From Xanthomonas floridensis (GTDB taxonomy: Bacteria > Pseudomonadota > Gammaproteobacteria > Xanthomonadales > Xanthomonadaceae): 64,000 nucleotides of DNA. Numbering within the stretch: the stretch's first letter is position 1; every line of letters starts with the position of its first letter. Shown here piece after piece: positions 54,303 to 63,069 of this stretch. The stretch is taken from the NCBI RefSeq assembly GCF_001642575.1, contig NZ_LXNG01000058.1:1-64000 (forward strand), read 5' to 3'. Both the position numbers and the translations under genes were made by a program. The notes below the pieces were generated by a model. That model was not told where the DNA came from. It searched no databases and saw nothing but the letters and a program-made list of their open reading frames with translations.

Positions 54303-55595
54303 ATGCCGATCCCCCGTCTTGTCGCCGCGTTTCTTGCCATATCGACCGCTGCAATGGTGGGCACGACGCATGCCGAAACGTGGATCGTCCGAACCGATCT
54401 ATGGGGAAATCCTGCCTTTTCGACCCTCTCGATCGAGCGCACGGGACATCGGATCAACGGCGACCTGGACGGCGACACGATCGACGGCAGCGCTAGCGGC
54501 GATCAATTGACGCTGACTGCGACCGATCGCCAGCAGCGCACGTCGCGCTACGTCCTGCGCCTCAAGGGCAAGGAGCTGACCGGCACGACCGAGGGGCCGG
54601 ATACCAACGATCCCGCCGCACGCGCCACCCATGCGGTGACGGGCTGGCGTGTGCCCGATCGCGCTGGCGGACCGCGTACGGTGGAGTTCAGCCCGACCGA
54701 CTATTCCAACACATGGAATGCCGATCGCAGACCGGTGCTGGTGGTCTGGCCGGGGGATACGATCCACACGACGACAGTCGATTCCGGTGGAGTCGACGCG
54801 CAGGGAAAAACCAGGGCGCTGTTCGGCAATCCGCAGACCGGCCCGTTCTTCGTCGCAGGCGCCCAGCCTGGCGATACGCTGGCAGTACATATCCGTCGCC
54901 TGAAGCTCAACCGCGATTGGGCCGACAGCCTCGACACGATCGTTGGGCGTGCTCTCGGTACAGCGCTGGTGCCGGACGCCGCCGCCCTTGGTAAGCCGAT
55001 CAAGTGGCGGCTCGACCGCGAGACAGGGCGTGCACGTCCTGAAAACGCGACCGGCTCGCTCGCCGGCTACTCGGTGCCGGTAAAGCCGATGCTCGGCGGC
55101 ATGGCGGTCGCGCCGGGCTTCGGGCTGCCTGCAATGTCGACCGGGGACACCGGACGCTTCGGAGGGAATATGGACTTCAACGAAGTGGTGGAAGGCAACA
55201 CCGTCTACCTGCCGGTGCAGCAACCCGGCGCGCTGCTTTATTTCGGCGACGCCCATGCGCTTCAGGGTGACGGCGAGACGACGCAATATGCGCTGGAAAC
55301 GTCGATGGACGTGACCGTCACTGTCGATCTTGTCAAGGGACGCAGCGTGTCGATGCCACGGGTCGAGTCGCCGACCCAGATCATGGTGCTGGGTCAGGCC
55401 GGGTCGCTCGACGAGGCGCTGAAGTCCGCTAGCACCGGCATGGTCCAGTGGCTCCAGCAGGATTACGGGCTGACGCTTTCGCAGAGCGCGCAGGTGCTGG
55501 GCACGGCGATGCACTACAGCATCCCCAACCTCGCCGGCCGCAGCGTGGGAGTGGCGGCCAAGATCGACAAGGCCCTGTTGCCGGCCAGACCATGA
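54303..55595 (+). CDS. Acetamidase/formamidase-family protein, exported
   Basis: 430 residues. A signal peptide (MPIPRLVAAFLAISTAAMVGTTHA) and ~75 extra residues (beta-rich, WIVRTDLWGNPAFSTLSIERTGHRINGDLDG) precede the FmdA/AmdA domain. Domain marks are PVLVVWPGDTIHTTTVDSGG, NPQTGPFFVAGAQPGDTLAVHI, MDFNEVVEGNTVYLPVQQPGALLYFGDAHALQGDGE. Such enzymes hydrolyse formamide or acetamide to ammonia and acid and are normally cytoplasmic, so the export signal is unusual. The actual substrate is not predicted. Confidence 0.85.
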   Translation: MPIPRLVAAFLAISTAAMVGTTHAETWIVRTDLWGNPAFSTLSIERTGHRINGDLDGDTIDGSASGDQLTLTATDRQQRTSRYVLRLKGKELTGTTEGPDTNDPAARATHAVTGWRVPDRAGGPRTVEFSPTDYSNTWNADRRPVLVVWPGDTIHTTTVDSGGVDAQGKTRALFGNPQTGPFFVAGAQPGDTLAVHIRRLKLNRDWADSLDTIVGRALGTALVPDAAALGKPIKWRLDRETGRARPENATGSLAGYSVPVKPMLGGMAVAPGFGLPAMSTGDTGRFGGNMDFNEVVEGNTVYLPVQQPGALLYFGDAHALQGDGETTQYALETSMDVTVTVDLVKGRSVSMPRVESPTQIMVLGQAGSLDEALKSASTGMVQWLQQDYGLTLSQSAQVLGTAMHYSIPNLAGRSVGVAAKIDKALLPARP

Positions 55596-55921
55596 GTCGA
55601 TGGGGCAGGGTGAAGTGCTGTCTCCACCGAGCACACTCAGAGGAGATGGCAGCATCGCGTTGCTGCTTGTGCTGCGCGCTGGGCGTCTTGGGGCCTTGCG
55701 GAGCAAGTGATCTTGTTCGGCTCACGCCCGATGATGCGTGCGTTCGGTAGGATCCCTTCGGGCCTTCGCAATTACTGGCGCAGCGCAGCGACTTGGGAGC
55801 GTGAGATGGACAAGCCGCTCTGCGGCGTCATCATCCTGTCCTTCGCCGGAGTGCTTGTTTGCGCGGCAGCCTCAAGCGCTGGCTCGCTATAGCGACTCAC
55901 CTTGCGCAGTTTTGATCGCAG
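55596..55921. other. Gap with a possible 28-residue hydrophobic peptide
   Basis: A short frame from ATG 55806 (MDKPLCGVIILSFAGVLVCA..., stop at 55892) has a hydrophobic core like a small membrane peptide, but no other support. Nothing else is seen. Confidence 0.25.
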
Positions 55922-56290
55922 GTGAGAGGGCATCTAAGCGTGTTTGTATCTTCATCGGATGCGATAGCGGGTCAAACGGCAATCGCCGTCTGGTTTGTCA
56001 TGTTTTCCCTGGTGGCATCGCTGCTGTTTCGGCGTGCCGCGTGGCGTACGTCGATGGTCGTCAAACAGTGCGCGATGGCGAGTGTGGCCGTTGGGCTGCC
56101 GCTGGCAGCGTGCTTGCCTTCCTCGGCGTACGTGCTGAAGTTCGTGGTGATGCTTGCGTTGTCGCTGTGCACGGTTGTGGTGGGCATCGTGCGCGGGCCG
56201 CGGCGATGGATGTGGTTTGGTCTGGTTGCGGCAGCACTGGCCTACGGCGTTGTTGCGTTCCAGTACGTGCTGATGGAGATCGCCAGATAG
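55922..56290 (+). CDS. Putative small membrane protein, unknown function
   Basis: 122 residues from a GTG. Three or four hydrophobic segments are visible (AIAVWFVMFSLVASLLF, MASVAVGLPLAACLP, YVLKFVVMLALSLCTVVVGIV, MWFGLVAAALAYGVVAFQYVLM). No family is recognised. The start is uncertain. It precedes the STN-domain gene by 137 bp on the same strand. Confidence 0.55.
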   Translation: MRGHLSVFVSSSDAIAGQTAIAVWFVMFSLVASLLFRRAAWRTSMVVKQCAMASVAVGLPLAACLPSSAYVLKFVVMLALSLCTVVVGIVRGPRRWMWFGLVAAALAYGVVAFQYVLMEIAR

Positions 56291-56427
56291 GTGCGTGGCG
56301 CAATTGCGATGTGCTGCCGTGGAAGCGTTGGCGACAGGGGCGCCGTACGACGCCGGTTTCGTTGCGGTTCGGGATCGCCGGTCTAGCGTTCGCAACGCAC
56401 GGATGTCCGTGTAGTCCAGGTGCTGTC

Positions 56428-56970
56428 ATGTCTGTCATTCGCTATCGGTTGCCGTCGATCATCGTTGCGCTGGGTGCCATCGTTGGTGCGGGGCCTGTGT
56501 TCGCGGCCTGCCAGCCCGGGCCGTTTGCCGTCTCGCTGCCTGCACAGCGGCTCGACGAGCGTTTGCAGCAGCTGGCCCACGTCACCGGGTGCGCGGTGGA
56601 AGTGGATCCATCGCTTCTGCAGGGCAAACGCGCCGCTGCATTGACGGGATCCCTTAGCGCCGATCAGGCCTTCATTCAATCGGTGCGTGGCAGCGGCCTC
56701 GAAGCCGGGCCGGCCGATGACCATTGGCGCGTCAATCAGGCGCAGCAACGGTATTTTGCCGAGCGCGTGGAGACCTTGCGCAGTGCGATTGCGGATGCGC
56801 GCAAGAGCAAGTCGATGACGCCCATACGCGCGAAAAAACTGACCGCCTACCTGTCGAAGATTGCTGCGGACGTCCCCAGGCTTGTGCGCGAGCAAGGCTT
56901 TCTCAGTGCAGCAGAGCGGGCGTCTTACGGGCGCATGTTGAAGGATGTGGAGCAGTCGTTGGTGCGCTGA
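56428..56970 (+). CDS. Orphan STN (secretin/TonB N-terminal) domain protein
   Basis: 180 residues. A signal peptide ends near GPVFA (residue 26). Residues ~30-105 are an STN-like domain (FAVSLPAQRLDERLQQLAHVTGCAVEVDPSLLQGKRAAALTGSLSADQAFIQSVRGSGLEAG), the module that in FecA-type receptors signals to an anti-sigma factor. The rest is a charged helical tail (~110-180). No receptor, FecR or sigma factor gene is adjacent, so it is a stand-alone periplasmic STN protein. Its role is unknown. The ATG at 56428 starts the signal sequence. Confidence 0.75.
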   Translation: MSVIRYRLPSIIVALGAIVGAGPVFAACQPGPFAVSLPAQRLDERLQQLAHVTGCAVEVDPSLLQGKRAAALTGSLSADQAFIQSVRGSGLEAGPADDHWRVNQAQQRYFAERVETLRSAIADARKSKSMTPIRAKKLTAYLSKIAADVPRLVREQGFLSAAERASYGRMLKDVEQSLVR

Positions 56971-57482
56971 TGCGTTGCAACGACGACGCGGGATGTCGCG
57001 GGTTCCGCAAGGCCGATTCGCCGCATTGCATGTGCAGGCGCGGTCTCGGACATCACGATGGCAGATCCAGGCCGATGTCACTCCAGAGCGGCTAACAGAC
57101 ACAGCGAGCAGCCGTCAGGTGGGTGTGGACGGTGTGATCACAACCTGAGTATAGGAGCGGTATTGCCGCGCCGAGCACCGGCCGCGCCCGCGCTCGCGTG
57201 CCAGCCTGGCGGTGAGCCAAGCAGTGTTGCTGCCGCTCTTCAGCGGCAATCAGGTCGGCGCATCCTGCCGCTCTTCGACCTGTGTCGCAGGCTTGCCGAT
57301 GCGATCAATCCAAGCTTGTCTCTATCGCTGCGATGAGTGTTGCCAATGACATCGATTGCAGGCGCTTAATCGCTGTAAGAAGTAGCCCGCAGCTTCGGCT
57401 TTTTCTTCTTCAGGGTCAGGAACTTCCTGATTGAGAACGCTTCGCATGTCTACCATAGTGACTGCATCATTGAGCGGACACC
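56971..57482. other. 512-bp gap with a structured leader
   Basis: No gene is seen between the STN gene and the next small gene. A hairpin at 57379-57412 is described separately. Confidence 0.4.
57379..57412 (+). terminator. Terminator- or attenuator-like hairpin
   Basis: AGAAGTAGCC at the left side pairs with GGCT...CTTCT on the right around CGCAGCTT, with an internal TTTTT. It sits 71 bp ahead of the gene at 57483, so it could end an upstream transcript or act in the leader of that gene. Confidence 0.4.
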
Positions 57483-57875
57483 ATGACAACTACTCACTCC
57501 CAGCTGATCGGTGCGTTGATGAAAGGCATGCGCCGCGCCGAGTCTGCGCGCGCGGCCTCCATTGCCTACCGCGCCGGGCCGGCGGATCAGACGAGTACGT
57601 GTGGCACGTCGGACGATGCCGGTAAGGTGCTTGAGATGTTCAAGCTCGACGCCGATCAGATTCGCCAGATTGGTCTGGTTGGGGTGGAGGAGCTGGGCGA
57701 GGCGGTGTGCCATGCCTGGTCGATCAACGCCGGTCAGCTGGACCGGGTGGTGCAGTGGTTCACCGCCCCCCGGGTGGAGTTCGTGGGCAAGCACTGCAGC
57801 GAACTGATCCGGGCCGGTCGCATCGGTCCGGTGCTGACCATGGCCCGCGAACACGCCTTGCTGCGCCATCGCTGA
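57483..57875 (+). CDS. Hypothetical protein upstream of the H-NS-like gene
   Basis: 130 residues, mostly helical and soluble: MTTTHSQLIGALMKGMRRAE, VLEMFKLDADQIRQIGLVG, LGEAVCHAWSINAGQLDRVVQWF. No signal peptide, no membrane segment, no known family. It lies 88 bp before the H-NS-like gene in the same direction, so co-transcription is possible. Confidence 0.6.
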   Translation: MTTTHSQLIGALMKGMRRAESARAASIAYRAGPADQTSTCGTSDDAGKVLEMFKLDADQIRQIGLVGVEELGEAVCHAWSINAGQLDRVVQWFTAPRVEFVGKHCSELIRAGRIGPVLTMAREHALLRHR

Positions 57876-57963
57876 GCGCCAGCAGACCCGAATCTGGCCG
57901 GGCGCTTTACGCTGGACGGCGTAGCGGCAATACTCGTTGACCCGCCCAACCTTAGTTTCGTCA

Positions 57964-58356
57964 ATGCGCCAGGTTCCGCCAGCGTCACCCTCTGCCGCCG
58001 CCAAAGCCCAACTGCTGGAAGAGCTGCGCAAGCTTGAGCAGGAAGAAGCGCAGCTCAAATATGCCCAGACCCTGGAAGCGTTCGACCAGATCGTCGAAGC
58101 GCTCACCCAGTTCGGTAGCCGGTTCAACGCGAAGCAGAAGTCCCAGATCGCCTCGCTTGCCATGACCGGCAAGACCAAGGGGCCACTGTCGTCCACCGGC
58201 GAGGTGGTCGCCAAGTACTGGCTTCCCCATTCCGGAGAGACCTGGTCCGGGCGTGGCCGCACGCCGCGCGCATTCAAGGCGTGGGAAGGCACCAGCTCCT
58301 ATAAGGAATGGAAGTCCAAGCATCCGGACAAGCGTTTCCCGCTCTATCCGGGGTGA
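57964..58356 (+). CDS. H-NS-family DNA-binding protein
   Basis: 130 residues. An N-terminal coiled coil (AKAQLLEELRKLEQEEAQLKYAQTLEAFDQIVEAL) serves oligomerisation. The C-terminal DNA-binding part shows VAKYWLPHSGETWSGRGRTPRAFKAWEG, the H-NS core motif in xanthomonad form. It should bind AT-rich DNA and silence transferred genes. ATG 57964 is preferred over TTG 57937. It lies at the end of the accessory run. Confidence 0.85.
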   Translation: MRQVPPASPSAAAKAQLLEELRKLEQEEAQLKYAQTLEAFDQIVEALTQFGSRFNAKQKSQIASLAMTGKTKGPLSSTGEVVAKYWLPHSGETWSGRGRTPRAFKAWEGTSSYKEWKSKHPDKRFPLYPG

Positions 58357-58853
58357 GGTGTCGCCGGTTTGGCGTGTGCGTGGGGTTTCCCGAATTCGAG
58401 GTGTGTTGAGTAGGCACGTGGTCACATAAGTCATGCGTGCAGCGTTTCGCCCTGCGCGACCGTGCGTTCGTCTGCCTGTCAGCGTGGCGACAGTGGATGC
58501 CTGATTGCGGCCGGATCGTGATGCGCATTGCCCTGGCAGGAGTCGGTCGCGGAACCAAAATGTGGATGCGTCTGGCCAGTGTCGAGGCATTACGCCAACT
58601 GGCTGATCGCCAGGCGCCGATCACCAAACGTGTCGATGCGCCGCTTGTAGCGTGGCTTGGGTGCCTGCCGGCTGCTAAGAGATGCGTAAAAAAACTCAAC
58701 CGAATGCAGCTCTCGCCTGCTTGGCGCATTGGCGAAGAAACGTTTTAACGTTGCCTTCCTGAGTGATGTCGGCAGCCACAATGCGCGAGTACCCGGCATC
58801 TGATCAACGCATCACGCATGCCGTTGCCCAGCGAGCATCCCGGCACCGCATGA
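58357..58853. other. About 500 bp without a supportable gene
   Basis: Frames on both strands (for example 58437-58748 plus, 58590-58799 minus) are open but match nothing I recognise and have irregular composition. Possibly decayed coding sequence. Confidence 0.35.
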
Positions 58854-58889
58854 CAAAACTCGCTGCCCGCCGTGGCGGTGGACAGCGAG
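58854..58889 (-). terminator. Terminator of glgX
   Basis: Read on the minus strand: CTCGCTG, inner CCGCC/GGCGG pairing, CAGCGAG, then TTTTG. The outer arms lie at 58859-58865 and 58883-58889. It begins 20 bp after the glgX stop. Confidence 0.7.
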
Positions 58890-58908
58890 CCTATCGACCG
58901 CTCAAACG

Positions 58909-61041
58909 TTACTGATCGCTCTTGCACTCGAACACCGACACGCTACGCGGCGGTGCCAGGAATTCACTGGCGCCAGCAGGCATCATGTCCACTTCCAGCG
59001 CCTCGTCGGTCGATAGCACCAGCTTCCAATGCACCGGCTCATCGGTGGTGGGAAGAGTGAAGCTCACGCCCTCGTGATAGGCATTGATGACGATCAACAA
59101 GGTAGCGTCGTTGGCCAACTCCTTGACGCCCGAGGTCTGCGCCTTGCCTTCCAGCAACAGCCCCACCGAGCGCGCGCCTGCATCGGTCCAATGCGCATCC
59201 TCCATTTCGCTGCCACCGGGGTTGAGCCAGGTGAGGTCACGCACGCCCGCCTCCTCGTTGTATTGCCCGTTGAGGAAGCGGCCACGCGACAGGATCGGGT
59301 AACGCTTGCGCAGCGCTGTCAGTGACTTGACGAAGTCAGTCAGGCGGCCGTCGGTGGGATCGTTTTCCCAATCGAGCCAGGTGATCTCGTTGTCCTGACA
59401 ATACGTGTTGTTGTTGCCCCCCTGGGTCTGCGCGCGTTCGTCACCGCTCAGCAGCATCGGCGTGCCTTGCGAGAGCAGGAGCGTGGCAAGCAGGTTCTTC
59501 ATCTGCCGCTCACGGATCTGCAGGATGTCGGCGTTGTCGGTATCGCCTTCTTCGCCGTAATTGCACGACCCATCGTTGGACGAGCCGTCGCGATTGTCTT
59601 CGCCGTTGTCGATGTTGTGCTTCTCGTTGTAGCTCACCAGATCGCGCAGGGTGAAGCCGTCATGTGCGGTGATGAAGTTGACCGAGGCCCACGGTCGACG
59701 GCCGCGGCGGTCGAATAGATCCGCAGAGCCGGTAAAGCGCGTGGCGAATTCGGCCAGTTTGCCGTCCTCGCCTTTCCAGAACTCGCGCGCGTTGTCGCGG
59801 AACTTGTCGTTCCACTCCGACCAGCCCGGCGGGAAGTGACCCACCTGATAGCCGCCCGGGCCGCAGTCCCAGGGTTCGGCGATGAGTTTGACTTCCGACA
59901 ACAACGGATCCTGGTTACAGGCGTCCAGAAAACCGCCGCGCTGGTCGAAACCGCTCGGCTCACGCCCCAGGATGGTGGCCAGATCGAAGCGGAAACCATC
60001 TACATGCATTTCGCCGGCCCAGTAGCGCAGCGAATCGTTGACGAACTGGATCACCCGCGAGTTGCTCAGGTTGAGCGTATTGCCGGTGCCGGTATCGTTG
60101 ATGTAATAGCGTTTGTCCTCGGCTAAACGGTAGTAGCTGGCGTTGTCGATGCCCTTGAACGACAGGGTTGGCCCCAACTCGCTGCCTTCGGCGGTGTGGT
60201 TGTAGACCACGTCCAGGATCACTTCCAGCCCTTGCTTATGCATGGCCTTGACCATGTCGCGGAACTCGTCGCGATGGCCGCTGGAGAGATAGCGCGACTT
60301 CAGCGCAAAGAAGCCGATGGTGTTGTAGCCCCAGTAATTGCGCAGCCCCTTATCCAGCAGATGCTGATCATCCAGGTACGCGTGTACCGGCAAGAGCTCG
60401 ACGGCAGTGATGCCCAGATCCTTGATGTACTGCAGTACCTGCGGCTGGGCCAGACCTGCGAAGGTGCCGCGCTCGGCCTCGGGCACCTGCGGGTGACGCA
60501 TGGTGTATCCACGCACATGGGTTTCGTAGACGACGGTTTCGTTCCAGGGCTTGAGCACGCGCACATCGTCGCCCCAATCGTAGGTGTCCTCGACCACCAC
60601 GCATTTGGGCATGAAGGGCGCACTGTCGCGCTCATCGAAGCTCAGGTCGCCGTCCGGATGGCCGACGGTGTAGCCATACAGTTCGTCGGCCCAGATCAGA
60701 TCGCCTTCCAGCTCGCGTGCATAGGGGTCCAGCAACAACTTGTTGTGGTTGAAGCGGTGGCCTTCGGTCGGCGCGTAGGGGCCATGCACGCGGTAGCCAT
60801 ACCGCTGCCCTGGCTTGGCGTCGGGCAGATAGCCGTGCCAGATCTCATTGGTGTACTCGGGAAGATCGACACGGGTTTCGTTGCCCTGCTCGTCGAACAG
60901 GCACAACTCCACACGCGTGGCATGCGCGGAAAATAGGGCAAAATTGGTGCCCTTGCCATCGAAGACGGCACCGCGGGGAAACGGGCGTCCCTGACGGATG
61001 CGGGAGGGGTTGGCATAGGCCGCGCTTGCTGGACGTCGCAT
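58909..61041 (-). CDS. glgX: Glycogen debranching enzyme (isoamylase type, GH13)
   Basis: 710 residues, usual length. The N-terminal CBM48 (GAVFDGKGTNFALFSAHATRVELCLFD...TRVDLPEYTNEIWHGYLP) is followed by the GH13 barrel with DVVYNHTAEGSE, nucleophile region DGFRFDLATILGRE, acid LIAEPWDCGPGGYQVG and FITAHDGFTLRDLVSYNEKHN. It hydrolyses alpha-1,6 branches of glycogen limit dextrins in the cytoplasm. The start at 61041 (MRRPASAAYANPSRIRQGRPFPRGA) is chosen since the upstream open frame has no GlgX sequence. No other glg gene is adjacent here. Confidence 0.94.
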   Translation of the reverse strand: MRRPASAAYANPSRIRQGRPFPRGAVFDGKGTNFALFSAHATRVELCLFDEQGNETRVDLPEYTNEIWHGYLPDAKPGQRYGYRVHGPYAPTEGHRFNHNKLLLDPYARELEGDLIWADELYGYTVGHPDGDLSFDERDSAPFMPKCVVVEDTYDWGDDVRVLKPWNETVVYETHVRGYTMRHPQVPEAERGTFAGLAQPQVLQYIKDLGITAVELLPVHAYLDDQHLLDKGLRNYWGYNTIGFFALKSRYLSSGHRDEFRDMVKAMHKQGLEVILDVVYNHTAEGSELGPTLSFKGIDNASYYRLAEDKRYYINDTGTGNTLNLSNSRVIQFVNDSLRYWAGEMHVDGFRFDLATILGREPSGFDQRGGFLDACNQDPLLSEVKLIAEPWDCGPGGYQVGHFPPGWSEWNDKFRDNAREFWKGEDGKLAEFATRFTGSADLFDRRGRRPWASVNFITAHDGFTLRDLVSYNEKHNIDNGEDNRDGSSNDGSCNYGEEGDTDNADILQIRERQMKNLLATLLLSQGTPMLLSGDERAQTQGGNNNTYCQDNEITWLDWENDPTDGRLTDFVKSLTALRKRYPILSRGRFLNGQYNEEAGVRDLTWLNPGGSEMEDAHWTDAGARSVGLLLEGKAQTSGVKELANDATLLIVINAYHEGVSFTLPTTDEPVHWKLVLSTDEALEVDMMPAGASEFLAPPRSVSVFECKSDQ

Positions 61042-61531
61042 GGAGAGTCTCGGGTGCGCCGGCATGCCGGCATTAAGGGGGCTCAAGCATCGCGGTTTCA
61101 TCTGTGCAAAACGCGTTACGGCAATCCCGGTGCGGCGTGAGGGAGTGACGCCGCGACGCTGGTTCGCGCTGGCAGTGGCGCTCGCTTGCGGTAGCACCAT
61201 GGCGGCACAGGACGCGCCAACGCCGCGATGCCCGGCCGAGGCAGGCGTATCTGCTCTCGCGGCTGCCGTCTTCGAAGCATCCGCTGTGTCTTGAGCGCCG
61301 CGCGGGCGCCCTGCTAGCATCGCTGGTGTTGAGGCTGGGTTGCGTGTGCGCTGTTGCAACACGTGCCGATGCGTCATCGCATCTTCGTCCTCGGGACCGT
61401 CGCACACCGGTTCGATCGTCGCGTACAGGGTCTGGCAGCCCTGACGCCCTGACGACCGGCAGACCTACGGACTTGGCTCACTCCGTCATCAGACTCCGAC
61501 CATGTCCAGGCCGCGCCGTGTACCTGCCGCG
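61042..61531. other. 490-bp divergent gap between glgX and the RimK-like gene
   Basis: It should hold the two divergent promoters. No gene, hairpin or repeat stands out; short frames are compositional. Confidence 0.4.
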
Positions 61532-62419
61532 ATGAAAATCGCCATCCTTTCCCGCAACAGCAAGCTGTACTCGACGCGGAGACTGATCGAGGCCGGGCGC
61601 AAGCGCGGACACACCGTACGTATTCTCGACCCGCTGCGCTGCTACATGCGCATCGCCGCCGACGGTTTCAGCCTGCACTACAAGGGCAAGCCGATCACCG
61701 GTTTCGATGCGGTGATTCCACGCATCGGCGCATCGGTGACCCGCTATGCCACCGCGGTGCTGCGCCAGCTCGAATTCATGGGCACCTACACGCCCAATCC
61801 CTCCGACGCCATCCTGCGCTCGCGCGACAAGTTACGTGCGCACCAGTTGTTGGCCGCGCAAGGCATCGACATGCCGGTCACCGTGTTCGGCGACAACCCC
61901 GACGACACCCAGGACCTGCTCTCCATGCTCGGCCCGCCGCCACATGTGGTGAAATTGAACGAAGGCGCGCAGGGGGCCGGAGTGATCCTGACCGAGAAGG
62001 CCAGCGCCTCGCGCGGCGTGGTCGAAGCGCTGCGTGGGCTGTACGCCAACTTCATCGTGCAGGAGTTCATCGGCGAGGCCGAGGGCGCCGACCTGCGATG
62101 TTTCGTGGTCGGTGACCACGTCGTGGCGGCCATGCGCCGGCAGGCGGCCGAGGGCGATTTCCGTTCCAATCTGCATCTGGGGGGCAGCGCCGCGGTGGCC
62201 GAGGCGACCAGGCAGGAACAGGAGGTCGCGGTGCGCTCGGCACGTGCGCTTGGTCTGGCGGTCGCCGGCGTCGACCTCATCCGCTCCAAGCGTGGGCCGC
62301 TGGTGCTGGAGGTCAATTCCACCCCGGGCCTGGAAGGCGTTGAGGGGGTCTGTGGCGTCGATGTGGCCACCCACATCATCCAGCATCTGGAGCAGGCCGC
62401 CCGCCGATCGGATGGCTGA
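61532..62419 (+). CDS. rimK: RimK-family ATP-grasp ligase (alpha-L-glutamate ligase type)
   Basis: 295 residues. The N-terminus MKIAILSRNSKLYSTRRLIEAGRKRGH and the ATP-grasp core (RDKLRAHQLLAAQGIDMPVT, VVKLNEGAQGAGVILTE, VQEFIGEAEGADLRCFVVG, GVDLIRSKRGPLVLEVNSTPGLEGVEG) match RimK, which adds glutamate residues to the C-terminus of ribosomal protein S6 or makes poly-glutamate. Length matches E. coli RimK. The start at 61532 is the conserved Met, 10 codons inside the longest frame. Confidence 0.9.
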   Translation: MKIAILSRNSKLYSTRRLIEAGRKRGHTVRILDPLRCYMRIAADGFSLHYKGKPITGFDAVIPRIGASVTRYATAVLRQLEFMGTYTPNPSDAILRSRDKLRAHQLLAAQGIDMPVTVFGDNPDDTQDLLSMLGPPPHVVKLNEGAQGAGVILTEKASASRGVVEALRGLYANFIVQEFIGEAEGADLRCFVVGDHVVAAMRRQAAEGDFRSNLHLGGSAAVAEATRQEQEVAVRSARALGLAVAGVDLIRSKRGPLVLEVNSTPGLEGVEGVCGVDVATHIIQHLEQAARRSDG

Positions 62420-62459
62420 ATGCCTTAGCGGAAAATTAACGAAAAAATAATCTCTAGCT

Positions 62460-62553
62460 CGCTAGCCTCTTCCGACCGTAGCTCCGCTCTCGGCAGTGAC
62501 GGTGATCGGGATGAACTTTTGGCCCGGATGCTTCGCGGCATCCGGGCCTTTTT
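62460..62553 (+). ncRNA. Candidate small RNA (about 90 nt) ending at a strong terminator
   Basis: An AT-rich promoter-like stretch, TTAGCG (62425-62430) and TAATCT (62448-62453) with 17 bp between, precedes a ~90-nt non-coding segment that ends in the terminator at 62521-62553. The same terminator could simply serve the RimK-like gene, which ends 100 bp upstream. The call is tentative. Confidence 0.25.
62521..62553 (+). terminator. Strong rho-independent terminator
   Basis: 11-bp perfect stem GGCCCGGATGC and GCATCCGGGCC with loop TTCGCG, followed by TTTTTA. Confidence 0.85.
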
Positions 62554-63069
62554 ATGGCAGCTTGTTGGCGGCCTTGTTCAGGTCTACATTTCGGGCGTCA
62601 GGGCGAAGGAACGAGCGCGGCACGTGGAAGGATCAGGAACACATAGCCTGCGGAGTGCTACCACTTACATGGCGGCAGCGGCCGCCAAGCGCGGCGTCGG
62701 CGATCAGGGAGTGATCGGATCCACGACCGCCACGCCGGCACATGGGCCGGGCGGGCGGGCAGCTGTTGCCCACGCATTTGGACGCATCGATGTCCTGGTC
62801 TGTATGGGACGATGCAGCCAACTCACGTCCGATTTCAACGCTGCGGTGTTCAATGGCGCTCGACCGATCCCGGATAGGCCGGGTAGAGCGATTAGACACT
62901 TCAGCGGAACTGCCGACGTGCTTTGCGTGTCTACTGATGCCGGTCCAGCAAAACAACGTGCAGTGGCAGCCGTATGGCGCCAACACCAGTTTGATCAAAG
63001 CAACATCGCGCGGATGTGGTTGCCGTCTGGCAACGCCTCCGGGTACGTGACTCAACCATAGAGGTTCCA

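Larger units (their letters stand above)
62420..63069. other. 650-bp gap with a strong terminator and possible small RNA
   Basis: Apart from the AT-rich stretch 62430-62455 and the terminator 62521-62553 no feature is supported; the open frames after 62553 have no recognisable content. Confidence 0.4.
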
